Positions 1-8,326 are shown, counted from the first letter of the stretch. The stretch: DNA of 64,000 bases from an uncultured Ignavibacteria bacterium (GCA_937873695.1 CALMYL010000012.1:1-64000); one strand, 5' to 3'. The notes: generated by a model not told the origin, from the letters alone. Numbers and translations: made by a program.

Positions 1-130
1 CGCGCGGGGCGTCCTGCTCCTCGACGAGGCGGGCATAGAGCCCGACGGTCTTGGTGGCCTCGGTGTCGCCGACTTCGAGGACGTCGATCCCGGTCTCCTC
101 CTCGAAGGCGGCGATGAGCGCGCGGGTATC
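1..130 (-). CDS. Iron(III) ABC transporter substrate-binding protein, fragment (foreign, GC-rich)
   Basis: Read on the minus strand, these bases give an open frame with the segment AAFEEETGIDV followed by DTEATKTVGL, which is a hallmark of FutA/AfuA-type iron-binding proteins of ABC transporters, close to the N-terminus of the mature protein. The frame runs off the window start and ends abruptly where the AT-rich RluA sequence begins. The base composition and codon choice (GCC, GAG, CTC, ATC) are unlike every other gene in the window. I infer a chimeric join to DNA from another, high-GC organism rather than a real neighbour. The exact junction, between about 120 and 135, cannot be fixed because both reading frames fit that stretch. 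Confidence 0.6.
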
Positions 131-682
131 GTACACCGGCTTGATAAGCATACCTCGGGCATCATGGTAGTTGCCAAGGATGAAGACACCCAGCGTAAGC
201 TTTCAAAGCTATTTAGCAGGCATGATATTGAGCGTGAGTATCATGCAATTGTATGGGGACATTTTAAAACCAAAAAGGGTAGAATCGAAAAGCCGCTTGG
301 CCGGAACCCGAAGGACCGTAAAAAATTTGCTGTGATAGAAACAGGCAAACATGCCGTCACAGATTATGAAGTGATAAAGGAATTTGATTTTACTACACTA
401 GTGAGCTTAAGACTGCACACCGGCCGTACGCACCAGATAAGGGTACATATGAGCTCGATGGGTCACCCCGTATTTGGCGATGTTGATTACGGCGGCACAG
501 AGCCGCACGGTATTCAGTTAAGCTCAAACTTAAAGCACCGCATCAACAATCTGCTTGAATTAATGCCGCGCCAGGCGTTACACGCCAAAGTGCTTGGGTT
601 CACACATCCTATTACAAACAAACCAATCAGATTTGAAAGCGACCTGCCGGAGGATATGAAAGCTTTAATTAAAAAATTGTAA
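125..682 (+). CDS. RluA/RluD-family 23S rRNA pseudouridine synthase, 5'-truncated
   Basis: This enzyme isomerises uridine to pseudouridine in 23S rRNA or tRNA. The frame reads GIVHRLDKHTSGIMVVAKD from about 125, containing the HRLDK motif with the catalytic aspartate (codon 143-145). The family motif LHTGRTHQIRVHM lies further on, then GHPVFGD. Only about 185 residues are present. A full RluD is about 320, so the S4 RNA-binding domain and the first part of the catalytic domain are missing. The first ATG at 164 lies after the catalytic residue, so it is not the true start. The truncation coincides with the composition break at the contig start. The family is certain; which of RluA, RluC or RluD it is cannot be told. 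Confidence 0.88.
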   Translation, partial: GIVHRLDKHTSGIMVVAKDEDTQRKLSKLFSRHDIEREYHAIVWGHFKTKKGRIEKPLGRNPKDRKKFAVIETGKHAVTDYEVIKEFDFTTLVSLRLHTGRTHQIRVHMSSMGHPVFGDVDYGGTEPHGIQLSSNLKHRINNLLELMPRQALHAKVLGFTHPITNKPIRFESDLPEDMKALIKKL

Positions 683-696
683 TTTAGAAGCCAATT

Positions 697-759
697 CCCC
701 GTTGTTGGTCTTGTGACCAACAACCAATTTATTTGTTGGTGACAACACCAACAAAGGGG
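697..759. repeat. Two adjacent perfect 10-bp-stem hairpins inside a CCCC/GGGG pair
   Basis: GTTGTTGGTC-TTGT-GACCAACAAC (701-724) is followed 7 bases later by TTTGTTGGTG-ACAA-CACCAACAAA (732-755). CCCC (697-700) and GGGG (756-759) can close the pair into a three-way junction. The two hairpins share the GTTGGT core, so one may be a copy of the other. The element sits just after the pseudouridine synthase stop and may end its transcript, but no clear T-run follows. Confidence 0.6.
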
Positions 760-804
760 CAAGTTTGCCAACAACTAATATAAGCTATCAGAGTTTGTTA
801 AGAT

Positions 805-1206
805 ATGAATAGAAAGATTTACTGGTATTGTTTTAAACGCCAATGCAGGGAGTTTCACGAACTGCTTAAAGTATATAAGCTTATATCATGCAGTTTAGAT
901 GAATTCATGTCACACTTTACCGGCAAAAAATTTTATGATGATGAGATCAAGATCGGCGCAAAGATTGAATGGTATGGAGATGAGGAATTGCTGGGTGAAA
1001 CAACCCTGTATCTGGCAGAAAAGGGATTCATAGATAAAGAAATGGGCTCATCAAAAGCTTTAAAAGAACACTTTAAGTATGCTGATAAATCAACCTTCAA
1101 AAGTAAGAAATTTCTGATATCTCTTAAGGCAGCATTTCCTGAAACTACAGGCTACAGATGCAAAACAAGACTGTATTATAAGGAAAGAAATAAAAAAAAC
1201 ATTTAA
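805..1206 (+). CDS. Hypothetical protein, 133 aa
   Basis: I do not recognise this gene. It encodes a soluble protein of 133 residues rich in lysine, phenylalanine and tyrosine, with no signal peptide or membrane segment. A central part reads IEWYGDEELLGETTLYLAEK, followed by 'LKEHF' and a basic C-terminus ending KERNKKNI. The order of a tryptophan-containing strand, a leucine-rich helix and a charged helix faintly recalls the C-terminal half of RteC-type proteins of Bacteroides mobile elements, but that is a weak impression only. No strong ribosome-binding site is visible. It stands alone between the double hairpin at 697-759 and a convergent small gene. Confidence 0.55.
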   Translation: MNRKIYWYCFKRQCREFHELLKVYKLISCSLDEFMSHFTGKKFYDDEIKIGAKIEWYGDEELLGETTLYLAEKGFIDKEMGSSKALKEHFKYADKSTFKSKKFLISLKAAFPETTGYRCKTRLYYKERNKKNI

Positions 1207-1273
1207 AATTACACAGTAATTTCAAATTGACGCCGGATTTTTCAACCCGGCAATTAGTTTTCATCATTTACCT

Positions 1274-1483
1274 TTATTTGTTATTCATCATCTTTTGGGC
1301 TTCGTGAAGTTTGCTGTCACGTTTTTCTTTACTTTCATATTTCCATGTTATATCCTGGCCACCTGTGATGGAAAAATTCAGCGTGAAATATTTCCCGTTA
1401 CTGTCATCATAAGTTCCAATTGCTGCAACAAAGTTCAGATTTATGTGCTGAAATTTGGTTTCTGTTTCTGCGGCTAAAAGCAT
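1274..1483 (-). CDS. Small hypothetical protein, 69 aa
   Basis: This short minus-strand frame starts with ATG at 1483, preceded by a good ribosome-binding site (GAAAGGAATAAT, about 1486-1500 on the plus strand). The product is soluble and looks like a small beta-strand domain with a hydrophilic C-terminal helix (KEKRDSKLHEAQKMMNNK). No family was recognised. A competing plus-strand frame (1295-1477) has a less protein-like composition and no ribosome-binding site, so I prefer the minus strand. It converges with the preceding hypothetical gene. Confidence 0.5.
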   Translation of the reverse strand: MLLAAETETKFQHINLNFVAAIGTYDDSNGKYFTLNFSITGGQDITWKYESKEKRDSKLHEAQKMMNNK

Positions 1484-1726
1484 TTTTTATTATTCCTTTC
1501 AGTTTAAATTATTCATCAAATATACATGCAGCATCAATTATTATAAATGAATAAACAGTCCAAATCCACGGAAATAATTTTGTTTTTGTTTCAATTTTTC
1601 GAATCCTGTTTTTCAATTGCGGCCCGGCGACTTGGCAGGAGAGTTAGATAAGTGCTTTAATACGCACCATTCTTCTCCCTTGAATAATTTTCAAATTTTA
1701 GACATATTTGCAGATTATCAGTTTTA

Positions 1727-1800
1727 GCCGGAGTAGCTCAGGTGGTTAGAGCGTCGGAATCATAATCCGCAGGTCGGGGGTTCAAGTCCCTCCTCCGGTA
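1727..1800 (+). tRNA. tRNA-Met (anticodon CAT)
   Basis: A full cloverleaf can be drawn. The acceptor stem pairs GCCGGAG with CTCCGGT (closing pair G-U) plus discriminator A. The D-arm is GCTC...GAGC. The anticodon loop is ATCATAA with CAT at 1761-1763. The T-arm is GGGGGTTCAAGTCCCTC. CCA is not encoded. The paired first base and the absence of three G-C pairs in the anticodon stem argue against an initiator tRNA. It is either elongator Met or the Ile2 tRNA whose C34 becomes lysidine. A near-consensus TAnnTTTG box (CATATTTG, 1703-1710) lies 16 bases upstream. Confidence 0.95.
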
Positions 1801-1989
1801 CAATTAACCAATTTAAATTCTTCGCTTTTTAGGAGAAAAATCGCAGGATTTAGTCCATAATTCCACATTTCGGGCTTTATTAGGAATATTTGCGTATTCG
1901 CACTTGCTGCGTGAATGCTATCATATAAATTGACGCCCACCGGGCTGAAAAATCTATACTATTCCTTTTTCTGCATAAGTCAATACAGC

Positions 1990-2841
1990 ATGGGCAGCGT
2001 TGACTCTAATATTAAGGCTGATCTTCATACACACACACACTTCTCCGATGGTTATCATACGCCGGAAGAACTCATCCAAAGAGCTAATGCAGCCGGTCTA
2101 ACACATCTTTCAATTACCGATCATGATAATGTAGATGCAATCGAAGAAGCAATCCAAACAGCTTCACGATACGATATTGAACTGGTTCCGGGATGTGAGA
2201 TAAGCGCTGAACATAACGGAAAAGAAACCCACATCCTGGCGTATTATATAGACCACAAAAATACCGAGCTTCTTGATTACCTGAAAAATTTCAGGATTGA
2301 GCGCATGCTTCGCGCAGAAAAAATTATTGCAAAACTAAACGAACTTGATCTTGAGATCACCATTGATGATGTGCTTAAGCAGGTAAAAGGAAACGGATCA
2401 GTTGGGAGACCTCACATTGCTCTTGCAATGATAGAATGCGGCCTTGTGAACAATTACTATGACGCCTTTGGCAAGTATATAGGTGATGATAAACCCGCTT
2501 ACGTAAAGAAACCAAACATATCAACCAAGGACGCTATTTCGCTTATTAACAGATGCGGTGGGCTCTCATTTGTAGCGCATCCCGGAAGGTATTTAAGGCA
2601 TAACAATTCACTTTTTGAAATGATAGAATTCGGCGTGGATGGAATTGAAGTTGTTCATCCATCACACTCAGATCATGATATTGAGTATTACCGTGATATT
2701 GCATCACAGTATTTCCTGCTGGAAAGCGGAGGGAGCGATTTTCATGGAGGAAGGATCAACGATGTATCAATACTCGGCAGGTACTATATCTCAGAAAGTA
2801 AGATCACCGCAATGAAAAACAGATTATTTAAAGTTCAGTAA
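1990..2841 (+). CDS. PHP-domain metal-dependent phosphoesterase
   Basis: The protein has the complete PHP (polymerase and histidinol phosphatase) metal-binding pattern: DLHTHTHFSDG at its N-terminus, then ITDHDN, GCEISAEH, HILAYYID, FVAHPGRY and the terminal GSDFHGGR. Stand-alone PHP proteins of this size (about 285 aa) hydrolyse nucleoside 3',5'-bisphosphates or short RNA ends (YciV / TrpH type). I infer such a cytosolic activity but cannot name the substrate. The frame is open back to 1915, but the extra 25 residues look unlike the family. I therefore use the ATG at 1990, ten codons before the first HxH motif. The stop is 1 base from ribH, which suggests one transcript. Confidence 0.85.
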   Translation: MGSVDSNIKADLHTHTHFSDGYHTPEELIQRANAAGLTHLSITDHDNVDAIEEAIQTASRYDIELVPGCEISAEHNGKETHILAYYIDHKNTELLDYLKNFRIERMLRAEKIIAKLNELDLEITIDDVLKQVKGNGSVGRPHIALAMIECGLVNNYYDAFGKYIGDDKPAYVKKPNISTKDAISLINRCGGLSFVAHPGRYLRHNNSLFEMIEFGVDGIEVVHPSHSDHDIEYYRDIASQYFLLESGGSDFHGGRINDVSILGRYYISESKITAMKNRLFKVQ

Positions 2842-2842
2842 A

Positions 2843-3319
2843 ATGGCAAAAGAAAAGAAGAAGAGTTCCGGCAAATCACAAAAAAAAGTTTCGGGCAGAA
2901 TTGCAGTTGTTGTAAGCCGCTTTAACGAAGAAGTTACCGGCGGTTTGCTGCAGGGAGCGTTGAGCATTCTGCGTGAAAATAAATATGCTGATAAAAATGT
3001 TACTGTCATTCACGTTCCGGGTGCATATGAAATCCCCCTGACAGCTAAACACCTCTGTATGAGCGGAAAGTACTGCGGAGTAATCTGTCTTGGTGCCGTG
3101 ATAAAAGGAGAGACAGCGCACTTTGAGTATATCTCAAATGCCGTATCAAACGGTATAATGTCACTTAATCTGGAATACAGCATGCCGGTTTCTTTTGGTG
3201 TACTCACATGTTATACCGATGAGCAGGCATTAAAACGCTCTCAAAACGATGAGCATAACAAAGGACGCGAAGCGGCATCGGCAGTTTTGGATATGATCAG
3301 AATTCTAAAAGAGATATAG
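2843..3319 (+). CDS. ribH: 6,7-dimethyl-8-ribityllumazine synthase
   Basis: RibH condenses 5-amino-6-ribitylaminouracil with 3,4-dihydroxy-2-butanone 4-phosphate, the penultimate step of riboflavin synthesis. The 158-residue length is normal. The sequence contains the substrate-binding VVVSRFNEEVT segment, HVPGAYEIP, the phosphate-binding GAVIKGETAHFEY with the catalytic histidine, PVSFGVLT and a C-terminal NKGREAA. About the first 17 residues are a lysine/serine-rich extension (MAKEKKKSSGKSQKK). No other rib gene and no FMN riboswitch is visible nearby. It lies 1 base after the PHP gene and 10 bases before the flavoprotein gene, which would use FMN derived from riboflavin. Confidence 0.95.
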   Translation: MAKEKKKSSGKSQKKVSGRIAVVVSRFNEEVTGGLLQGALSILRENKYADKNVTVIHVPGAYEIPLTAKHLCMSGKYCGVICLGAVIKGETAHFEYISNAVSNGIMSLNLEYSMPVSFGVLTCYTDEQALKRSQNDEHNKGREAASAVLDMIRILKEI

Positions 3320-3329
3320 ATTATCCACT

Positions 3330-4280
3330 TTGAAACAAACACGTGTAAATACACTTTTCGGAATTGAGCATGCAATCATACAGGCAGGTATGGTATGGAC
3401 CTCAGGATGGAGACTTGCCTCTGCTGCATCTGAAAACGGCTGTCTAGGCTTGATTGGCGCAGGCTCAATGAAACCCGAACTCCTAAGCGAACATATCACA
3501 AAACTCCGCAATTATTTTAAAGAAAAAAATATCACAAAGCCATTTGGCGTGAATCTGCCGCTTATCAGAGGTGATATCGACGAGCTTATTAAGACCATAC
3601 TAAAAGAAGAAGTTAAAATAGTTTTTTCATCTGCCGGGAATCCAAAAGCCTTTTCAAATTTATTCAAAGATAATGGTATTACATGGGTACATGTTGTTGC
3701 GTCGGTTAAACACGCGCTGAAAGCGCAGGAAGCCGGATGTGATGCAGTTGTTGCCGAAGGCTTTGAGGCAGGCGGGCATAACGGTATTGATGAGATTACT
3801 ACTCTATGCCTCGTGCCGCAGGTTGCCGCTGCACTTAATATTCCCGTTATAGCCGCAGGAGGCATTGCAACCGGCGGACAGATCGCTGCTTGTATAGCCA
3901 TGGGTGCCGAAGGCGTACAAATAGGCACACGTTTTGCCGCAACAACTGAAGCATCAAGCAGTGAGGCTTTCAAAAATATAATCGTTGAAGCAAAAGATAG
4001 TGATACTTACCTTATAATGAAAAAACTAAACCCCGTACGTTTGTACAAAAATAAATTCGCAAATGATGTTATCAATGCTGAGAGAAGCGGAGCTTCCGCT
4101 GATGAGCTTAGGGAAATTCTTGGCCGCAAACGCGAAATGAAAGGTATTTTTGAAGGTGACCTTGATGACGGCGAGCTTGAAATGGGGCAGTCAAGCGGAC
4201 TTGTAAACGATATCCTTCCTGTTAAAATTGTTGTCCGGAATCTGTTGAAGGAGTATGAAACCGCAGTTTCTTCATTTTAA
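3330..4280 (+). CDS. Nitronate monooxygenase / FabK-like FMN-dependent oxidoreductase
   Basis: A TIM-barrel FMN enzyme of the 2-nitropropane dioxygenase (NPD) family, 316 aa. Visible motifs are IIQAGMVWTSG at the N-terminus, GVNLPL, the AEGFEAGGHNG loop around residues 144-154, and the phosphate-binding region VIAAGGIATGG followed by GAEGVQIGTRF. The family includes nitronate monooxygenases and the enoyl-ACP reductase FabK. The motif region is FabK-like, but the gene is not beside fatty-acid genes, so I leave the substrate open. Translation appears to begin at a TTG codon, because no ATG occurs before the conserved GIEHAIIQAGM. It follows ribH by 10 bases. Confidence 0.8.
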   Translation: MKQTRVNTLFGIEHAIIQAGMVWTSGWRLASAASENGCLGLIGAGSMKPELLSEHITKLRNYFKEKNITKPFGVNLPLIRGDIDELIKTILKEEVKIVFSSAGNPKAFSNLFKDNGITWVHVVASVKHALKAQEAGCDAVVAEGFEAGGHNGIDEITTLCLVPQVAAALNIPVIAAGGIATGGQIAACIAMGAEGVQIGTRFAATTEASSSEAFKNIIVEAKDSDTYLIMKKLNPVRLYKNKFANDVINAERSGASADELREILGRKREMKGIFEGDLDDGELEMGQSSGLVNDILPVKIVVRNLLKEYETAVSSF

Positions 4281-4429
4281 ATTTTTCTTTAAAATATGAT
4301 TTTTATCCCGTTTAACCCCTTGTATTAGTATTGACTTATAATTTTAAATCAGTTAGTTTTTAACATTCCATCCTATTGGTTTTTGAGAGTTTGAAAAATT
4401 TCCTAAAATAATTGTACAGGAGGTTTCAA

Positions 4430-5890
4430 ATGAAAAAACTATTCTTCATATTTCTTCTATCTGTTATTTCAATTTTATTCATGTTTTTTTCCGGTGATGG
4501 TCCCGGGACGTGGACCCAATCACTCAGCAGTGCCGGGCAGATTTGGGGTGTGGCGGTCGCTCCCTCAAATCCGCAGATCATCTATGCCGCAAGCAATTCT
4601 ACAGGTATGTGGAAAAGCACAAACTCAGGTGTAAATTGGGTGCAGATAAACAGCGGACTAAGCAATCTCATTCTGCAATGCGTTGCTGTCAGCCCAACCA
4701 ACGCCAATGTTGTGATGTGCGGTTCAACTAACACCGGTACAAACCCCGGGGTTTACCGCTCTTCAGATGGCGGAGCAAACTGGACGAGGGTCGTAACAGG
4801 TATCACAGAAACAAACATCAATATACAGGCATTGGCAATAGACCCGGCTAATCCTAACATTGCATATTGTACTGTGTTTGATGGCGCGACAAATTCAGCT
4901 AACGGTCTCTATAAAACTACTGATGCGGGCGCTACATGGGTACCTTCTACCGCTGGAATTGGTACCATAAAAAACTTCCTGGCCGTAGCCGTTAACCCGC
5001 TTAACCCGAATGTTGTTTATGCCGGTACTTCATTTGACCCGCTTACATCAACCGGTCCTTCGAAGGTGTATAAATCAGTCAATGGCGGTAACTCATGGGT
5101 TGAGATCAGCAATGGTTTGCCTTCACTATCCACTGATGTTAAGCCTATCAGGCAAATCAGCATAAGCCGTTCGGATACCAGTATAGTACTTATTGGGCAA
5201 TTCATTAATACAGATACCCTGGGTGGCGGAATGTATGTAACTACCAATGGCGGCGGCTTATGGCAGAAAAGAAACTCAGGATTGCCGGTTGCCGTAGGTT
5301 TACTGCCAAGGTCGTGTCTGGTAAGACCCGGAAGTTCAACGGAATTCTATGTCGGACTTGGTAATTCAACCAATACTACCATAGGAGTTTACGGCAGTAC
5401 AAACCAGGGGTTAAGCTGGCAGGAATTCAATGGCGGGCTAATGGTGAATACCTATACAGTTCGCGGTTTGGATATGAGAGCCGGAACCGATTCAACTTTG
5501 TTTGCTGCTGTTGCTCATACAACACTGCCCGCTGGTCAGGGTGTTTTTGAGTATTCATTACCCCTGGTAGGCATTAGCGATCCCTATCCGATGCCTCCGA
5601 AGTCATACAACCTGTTTCAGAACTATCCGAATCCGTTCAACCCGGTAACAAAAATTTATTACCAGGTGATAAAACCCGGAGTGAATGTGAAGCTGGTTGT
5701 ATATGATGTTAACGGTAAGCAGGTTACCGTGTTAACCGATAAGATCATGCAGTCATTCGGTGAAACTGTTGAATTCAATTCCGCAGGTCTTAGCAGCGGT
5801 ATATACTTTTATACAATTACTGTAACTGACCCCGAATTGGGAAGCGGCGTTATTTACACAGATACTAAAAAAATGATACACGTAAAATAA
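4430..5890 (+). CDS. Secreted BNR/YCF48-like beta-propeller protein with T9SS sorting domain
   Basis: The start is the ATG at 4430, set by a perfect AGGAGGT ribosome-binding site at 4418-4424; an upstream TTG at 4412 would overlap that site. An N-terminal signal peptide (MKKLFFIFLLSVISILFMFF) is followed by repeats of the 'Y.STDGG.NW' type, as in STNSGVNWVQ, SSDGGANWTR, TTDAGATWVP, SVNGGNSWVE and TTNGGGLWQK. These form a sialidase-like or YCF48-like propeller. From about residue 390 the type IX sorting domain begins: FQNYPNPFNPVTKIYY ... LVVYDVNGKQV ... SSGIYFYTI ... DTKKMIHVK. It should be exported to the periplasm and then to the cell surface. No enzymatic role can be assigned. Confidence 0.85.
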   Translation: MKKLFFIFLLSVISILFMFFSGDGPGTWTQSLSSAGQIWGVAVAPSNPQIIYAASNSTGMWKSTNSGVNWVQINSGLSNLILQCVAVSPTNANVVMCGSTNTGTNPGVYRSSDGGANWTRVVTGITETNINIQALAIDPANPNIAYCTVFDGATNSANGLYKTTDAGATWVPSTAGIGTIKNFLAVAVNPLNPNVVYAGTSFDPLTSTGPSKVYKSVNGGNSWVEISNGLPSLSTDVKPIRQISISRSDTSIVLIGQFINTDTLGGGMYVTTNGGGLWQKRNSGLPVAVGLLPRSCLVRPGSSTEFYVGLGNSTNTTIGVYGSTNQGLSWQEFNGGLMVNTYTVRGLDMRAGTDSTLFAAVAHTTLPAGQGVFEYSLPLVGISDPYPMPPKSYNLFQNYPNPFNPVTKIYYQVIKPGVNVKLVVYDVNGKQVTVLTDKIMQSFGETVEFNSAGLSSGIYFYTITVTDPELGSGVIYTDTKKMIHVK

Positions 5891-5920
5891 TTTTGCTTCA
5901 CTGATCACATTTTTTAAACG

Positions 5921-5951
5921 ATCCCCTCTGTATTTAGAGAGGGGATTTTTT
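5921..5951 (+). terminator. Intrinsic terminator after the propeller gene
   Basis: ATCCCCTCT (5921-5929) pairs with AGAGGGGAT (5938-5946) across an 8-base loop, followed by a run of T. It lies about 30 bases after the stop at 5890. Confidence 0.85.
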
Positions 5952-5975
5952 ATTTTATATATCAACTTTTTTAGG

Positions 5976-5983
5976 TAAATTTG
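5976..5983 (+). promoter_or_regulatory. Bacteroidetes-type -7 box (TAAATTTG) upstream of the AtuA-like gene
   Basis: TAAATTTG matches the TAnnTTTG -7 element used by the Bacteroidetes primary sigma factor and lies 41 bases before the start codon, after the preceding terminator. A clear -33 TTTG/TTG is not visible at the expected distance, so the call rests on the one element. Confidence 0.4.
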
Positions 5984-6024
5984 TATAAATTAATCAAAAT
6001 TAACCACTAACAGGAATATTTTTA

Positions 6025-7386
6025 ATGAAAGAAAGTATCAGGATAGCTTCAGGACAGGGATTTTGGGGTGATTTAATTGATGCACCGGTTCACCAGGCCT
6101 CAAAGGGTCCCATTGATTACTTAATGATGGATTATCTTGCAGAAGTGACGATGTCTATATTAATGAAACAGAAATTGAAAAATCCTGCTTTTGGTTATGC
6201 ACGCGATATACCGCCCCTTATGGAAAGATTGCTTCCATTGTTAAAAGAAAAGAAGTTTAAAGTTATTACAAATGGCGGCGGTGTAAATCCGCTTGCCTGC
6301 CGTGACGCGATTTTTGAAGTCGCCAAAAAACTTGGAATCAACGGAATTAAGATAGGCGTTGTGATGGGTGATAATATCCTTGATAACATTGACATTCTGC
6401 TTAAAGAGGGCGTACTGCTTAAGAATATGGAAACCGGCGAGAGTGCCGAAATCATCAAAGATAAAATTCTAAGCGCCAATGTTTACTTTGGCGCTTTGCC
6501 TGTTGTACAGGCTTTACAGCAGGGCGCAGATATCGTCATAACAGGCAGGGTTACAGATACAGGTTTAACTCTTGCCCCGATGATATATGAATTCGGCTGG
6601 GATATGAACGATTATGATAAAATGTCAGCAGGTACAATTGCAGGTCATATTATTGAGTGCGGCGGTCAGGCTTCCGGTGGTAATTTCCTGGGTGATTGGG
6701 AATCAGTGCCCGACCTTGCAAGAATTGGTTTCCCTATCGTTGAAGCACACAAAGATGGTACATTCTACATCACAAAACATGATGGTACTGGCGGACTTGT
6801 ATCAACCGAAACAGTAAGTGAACAGCTTCTGTATGAGATCGGCGATCCAACTGACTACATTACTCCCGATTGCGTAGCTGATTTTACTTCAATTCATCTT
6901 GAGCAGGATGGCAAGGATAGAGTTAAGGTTTTTGGCATCACCGGAAAACCTGCAACGGAATTCTACAAAGTATCAATGTCATATGATGACGGTTTCAGCG
7001 CATTTTCTACACTAACTTACTCAGCCCCCGATGCTTTGAAGAAAGCTGAAGCAGGTGATAAAATTCTGCGCACCAGGCTCAATGACCTTGGGCTGAAATT
7101 TGAAGAAATTCGCACCGAATTCCTTGGATATAACAGCTGCCATGGACCGCTTGTTAAGAGACATGAAGACCTGAGCGAAGTTGTGTTAAGAATTGGCGTT
7201 CGCGCAAAAGATAAAGCAACAATTGAAAGATTCAGCAAGGAAATTGCGCCGCTTATTTTGACTGGTCCGCCAAGCGTTACCGGATTTGCGGGCGGCAGAC
7301 CCAAAGCAAGCGATGTTGTGGCATACTGGCCGGCGCTGATCCCAAAAACAAAAGTAACTCCGCAGGTTGTTGTTGAAGGTATCTGA
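6025..7386 (+). CDS. DUF1446 / AtuA-family protein
   Basis: This 453-residue protein matches the AtuA (acyclic terpene utilisation) / DUF1446 family in length and pattern. It opens with SIRIASGQGFWGD, then has VITNGGGVNPLACRDAI, GADIVITGRVTDTGLTLAP, a CGGQASGGNF loop and a C-terminal FAGGRPKASDVV. Members occur in acyclic terpene, leucine and related branched acyl-CoA catabolism, but the reaction of most is not established. No acyl-CoA carboxylase or dehydrogenase genes are next to it, so a terpene role is not supported by context. The protein is soluble with no signal peptide. The next gene follows after about 30 bases. Confidence 0.8.
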   Translation: MKESIRIASGQGFWGDLIDAPVHQASKGPIDYLMMDYLAEVTMSILMKQKLKNPAFGYARDIPPLMERLLPLLKEKKFKVITNGGGVNPLACRDAIFEVAKKLGINGIKIGVVMGDNILDNIDILLKEGVLLKNMETGESAEIIKDKILSANVYFGALPVVQALQQGADIVITGRVTDTGLTLAPMIYEFGWDMNDYDKMSAGTIAGHIIECGGQASGGNFLGDWESVPDLARIGFPIVEAHKDGTFYITKHDGTGGLVSTETVSEQLLYEIGDPTDYITPDCVADFTSIHLEQDGKDRVKVFGITGKPATEFYKVSMSYDDGFSAFSTLTYSAPDALKKAEAGDKILRTRLNDLGLKFEEIRTEFLGYNSCHGPLVKRHEDLSEVVLRIGVRAKDKATIERFSKEIAPLILTGPPSVTGFAGGRPKASDVVAYWPALIPKTKVTPQVVVEGI

Positions 7387-7415
7387 GTTTAAAGCTTTCT
7401 AAAAGAAATTAATTG

Positions 7416-7823
7416 ATGTCAGAAGATACTAATCCCGGCACTGAGACAAAGATAAATAAGGGCAGGGATACATTGTGGATCATTGGTGCATTTGGGCTCA
7501 TGATAATTGCCATTTTCACAATATGGCAGTTCCTGCTCAAAGGAAAATCCGAAGAAGAACGGTCATTACTGAAAGATACTGTTATTCAGGTTAAAACAGA
7601 TACTGTAAAAGTAAGAGATACTCTTAAAAACACTAAAGTTCAACCAACCCAAACAGATAAGATCGATAATATAGAACAGCAGCATGATTCTTCTAAAACA
7701 AAAAGTAAGCTGAGTGATCTTTCTGAAGAGGATAAAGCTAAGATAAAGGAGAAGTTTGAAGAACTTCCCGAAAATAAACAGGGCAGAATTAAGAAGAAAT
7801 TAAAAACAAGTTTGAGCAAGTGA
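7416..7823 (+). CDS. Small single-pass membrane protein with charged C-terminal domain
   Basis: A 135-residue protein from the ATG at 7416 (a TTG one codon upstream is less likely). Residues of about 20-42 form one transmembrane helix (WIIGAFGLMIIAIFTIWQFL). It is followed by a hydrophilic, lysine- and glutamate-rich region with repeated 'KDT' (SLLKDTVIQVKTDTVKVRDT) and a helical LSEEDKAKIKEKFEELPENK segment. No family was recognised. The last four bases overlap the start of the nucleotidyltransferase gene, so the two are translationally coupled. This is the first of four overlapping genes running to 9435. Confidence 0.6.
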   Translation: MSEDTNPGTETKINKGRDTLWIIGAFGLMIIAIFTIWQFLLKGKSEEERSLLKDTVIQVKTDTVKVRDTLKNTKVQPTQTDKIDNIEQQHDSSKTKSKLSDLSEEDKAKIKEKFEELPENKQGRIKKKLKTSLSK

Positions 7824-8326
7824 GTAGCATCCAGAATAATATTTGGGATTTAATTGAATCATTGACAGCCAATAAAGTTGAGTTTGTTGTTTGCGGAGGA
7901 GTGGCGTGTTTTTTGCATGGTGTTGACAGAGCAACATTTGATCTGGATATTTCAATTTCCATAAGCTCAGAAAATATCAACAAAGTGATCGATACCGCGA
8001 AATTACTCGGTCTAAAGCCCAGAATTCCGGAACCTATTGAAAATCTGTTAGACCCGGTAAAAAGAGAATTGTGGGTCAAAGATAAAGGAGCTTTAGTTTA
8101 TACACTGATTGTTCCTGAATCGATAATACAGCTTGATATATTTCTTACTTATCCTAAATCTTTTGAAGAGTTATTGAAAAATGCGGTTATTATGCACATA
8201 AAAGGAACTGACGTGGCGGTTTCATCGAAGGATGACTTGATATATGCCAAATCACAAGTGAAGCCTCCCAGAAAAAAAGATCAGGATGATATAGCTGAAT
8301 TAAAGAGAATTATTGATAATGAGTAA
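7820..8326 (+). CDS. Pol-beta-fold nucleotidyltransferase (DUF6036/AbiEii-like)
   Basis: This 168-residue protein carries the minimal nucleotidyltransferase signature: GGVACFLHGVDRATFDLDI with the two metal-binding aspartates (DLD), a third acidic residue in IIQLDIFL, and a C-terminal 'KDDLIYAKSQ..PPRKKDQDDIAEL' like the helix of AbiEii and related proteins. Such proteins transfer a nucleotide to RNA or protein, and several are toxins of toxin-antitoxin or abortive-infection pairs. It starts with GTG, overlaps the upstream membrane-protein gene by 4 bases and the small downstream gene by 8. I infer it acts with that small partner. A housekeeping role is not excluded. Confidence 0.75.
   Translation: MSSIQNNIWDLIESLTANKVEFVVCGGVACFLHGVDRATFDLDISISISSENINKVIDTAKLLGLKPRIPEPIENLLDPVKRELWVKDKGALVYTLIVPESIIQLDIFLTYPKSFEELLKNAVIMHIKGTDVAVSSKDDLIYAKSQVKPPRKKDQDDIAELKRIIDNE

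Noticed and set aside
1295-1477. Plus-strand 60-codon frame
   Set aside because: It is antisense to the minus-strand gene at 1274-1483, which has a ribosome-binding site and a more natural composition.
2600-3330. FMN riboswitch near ribH
   Set aside because: ribH follows the PHP gene by one base and no conserved RFN element is seen in the region upstream.
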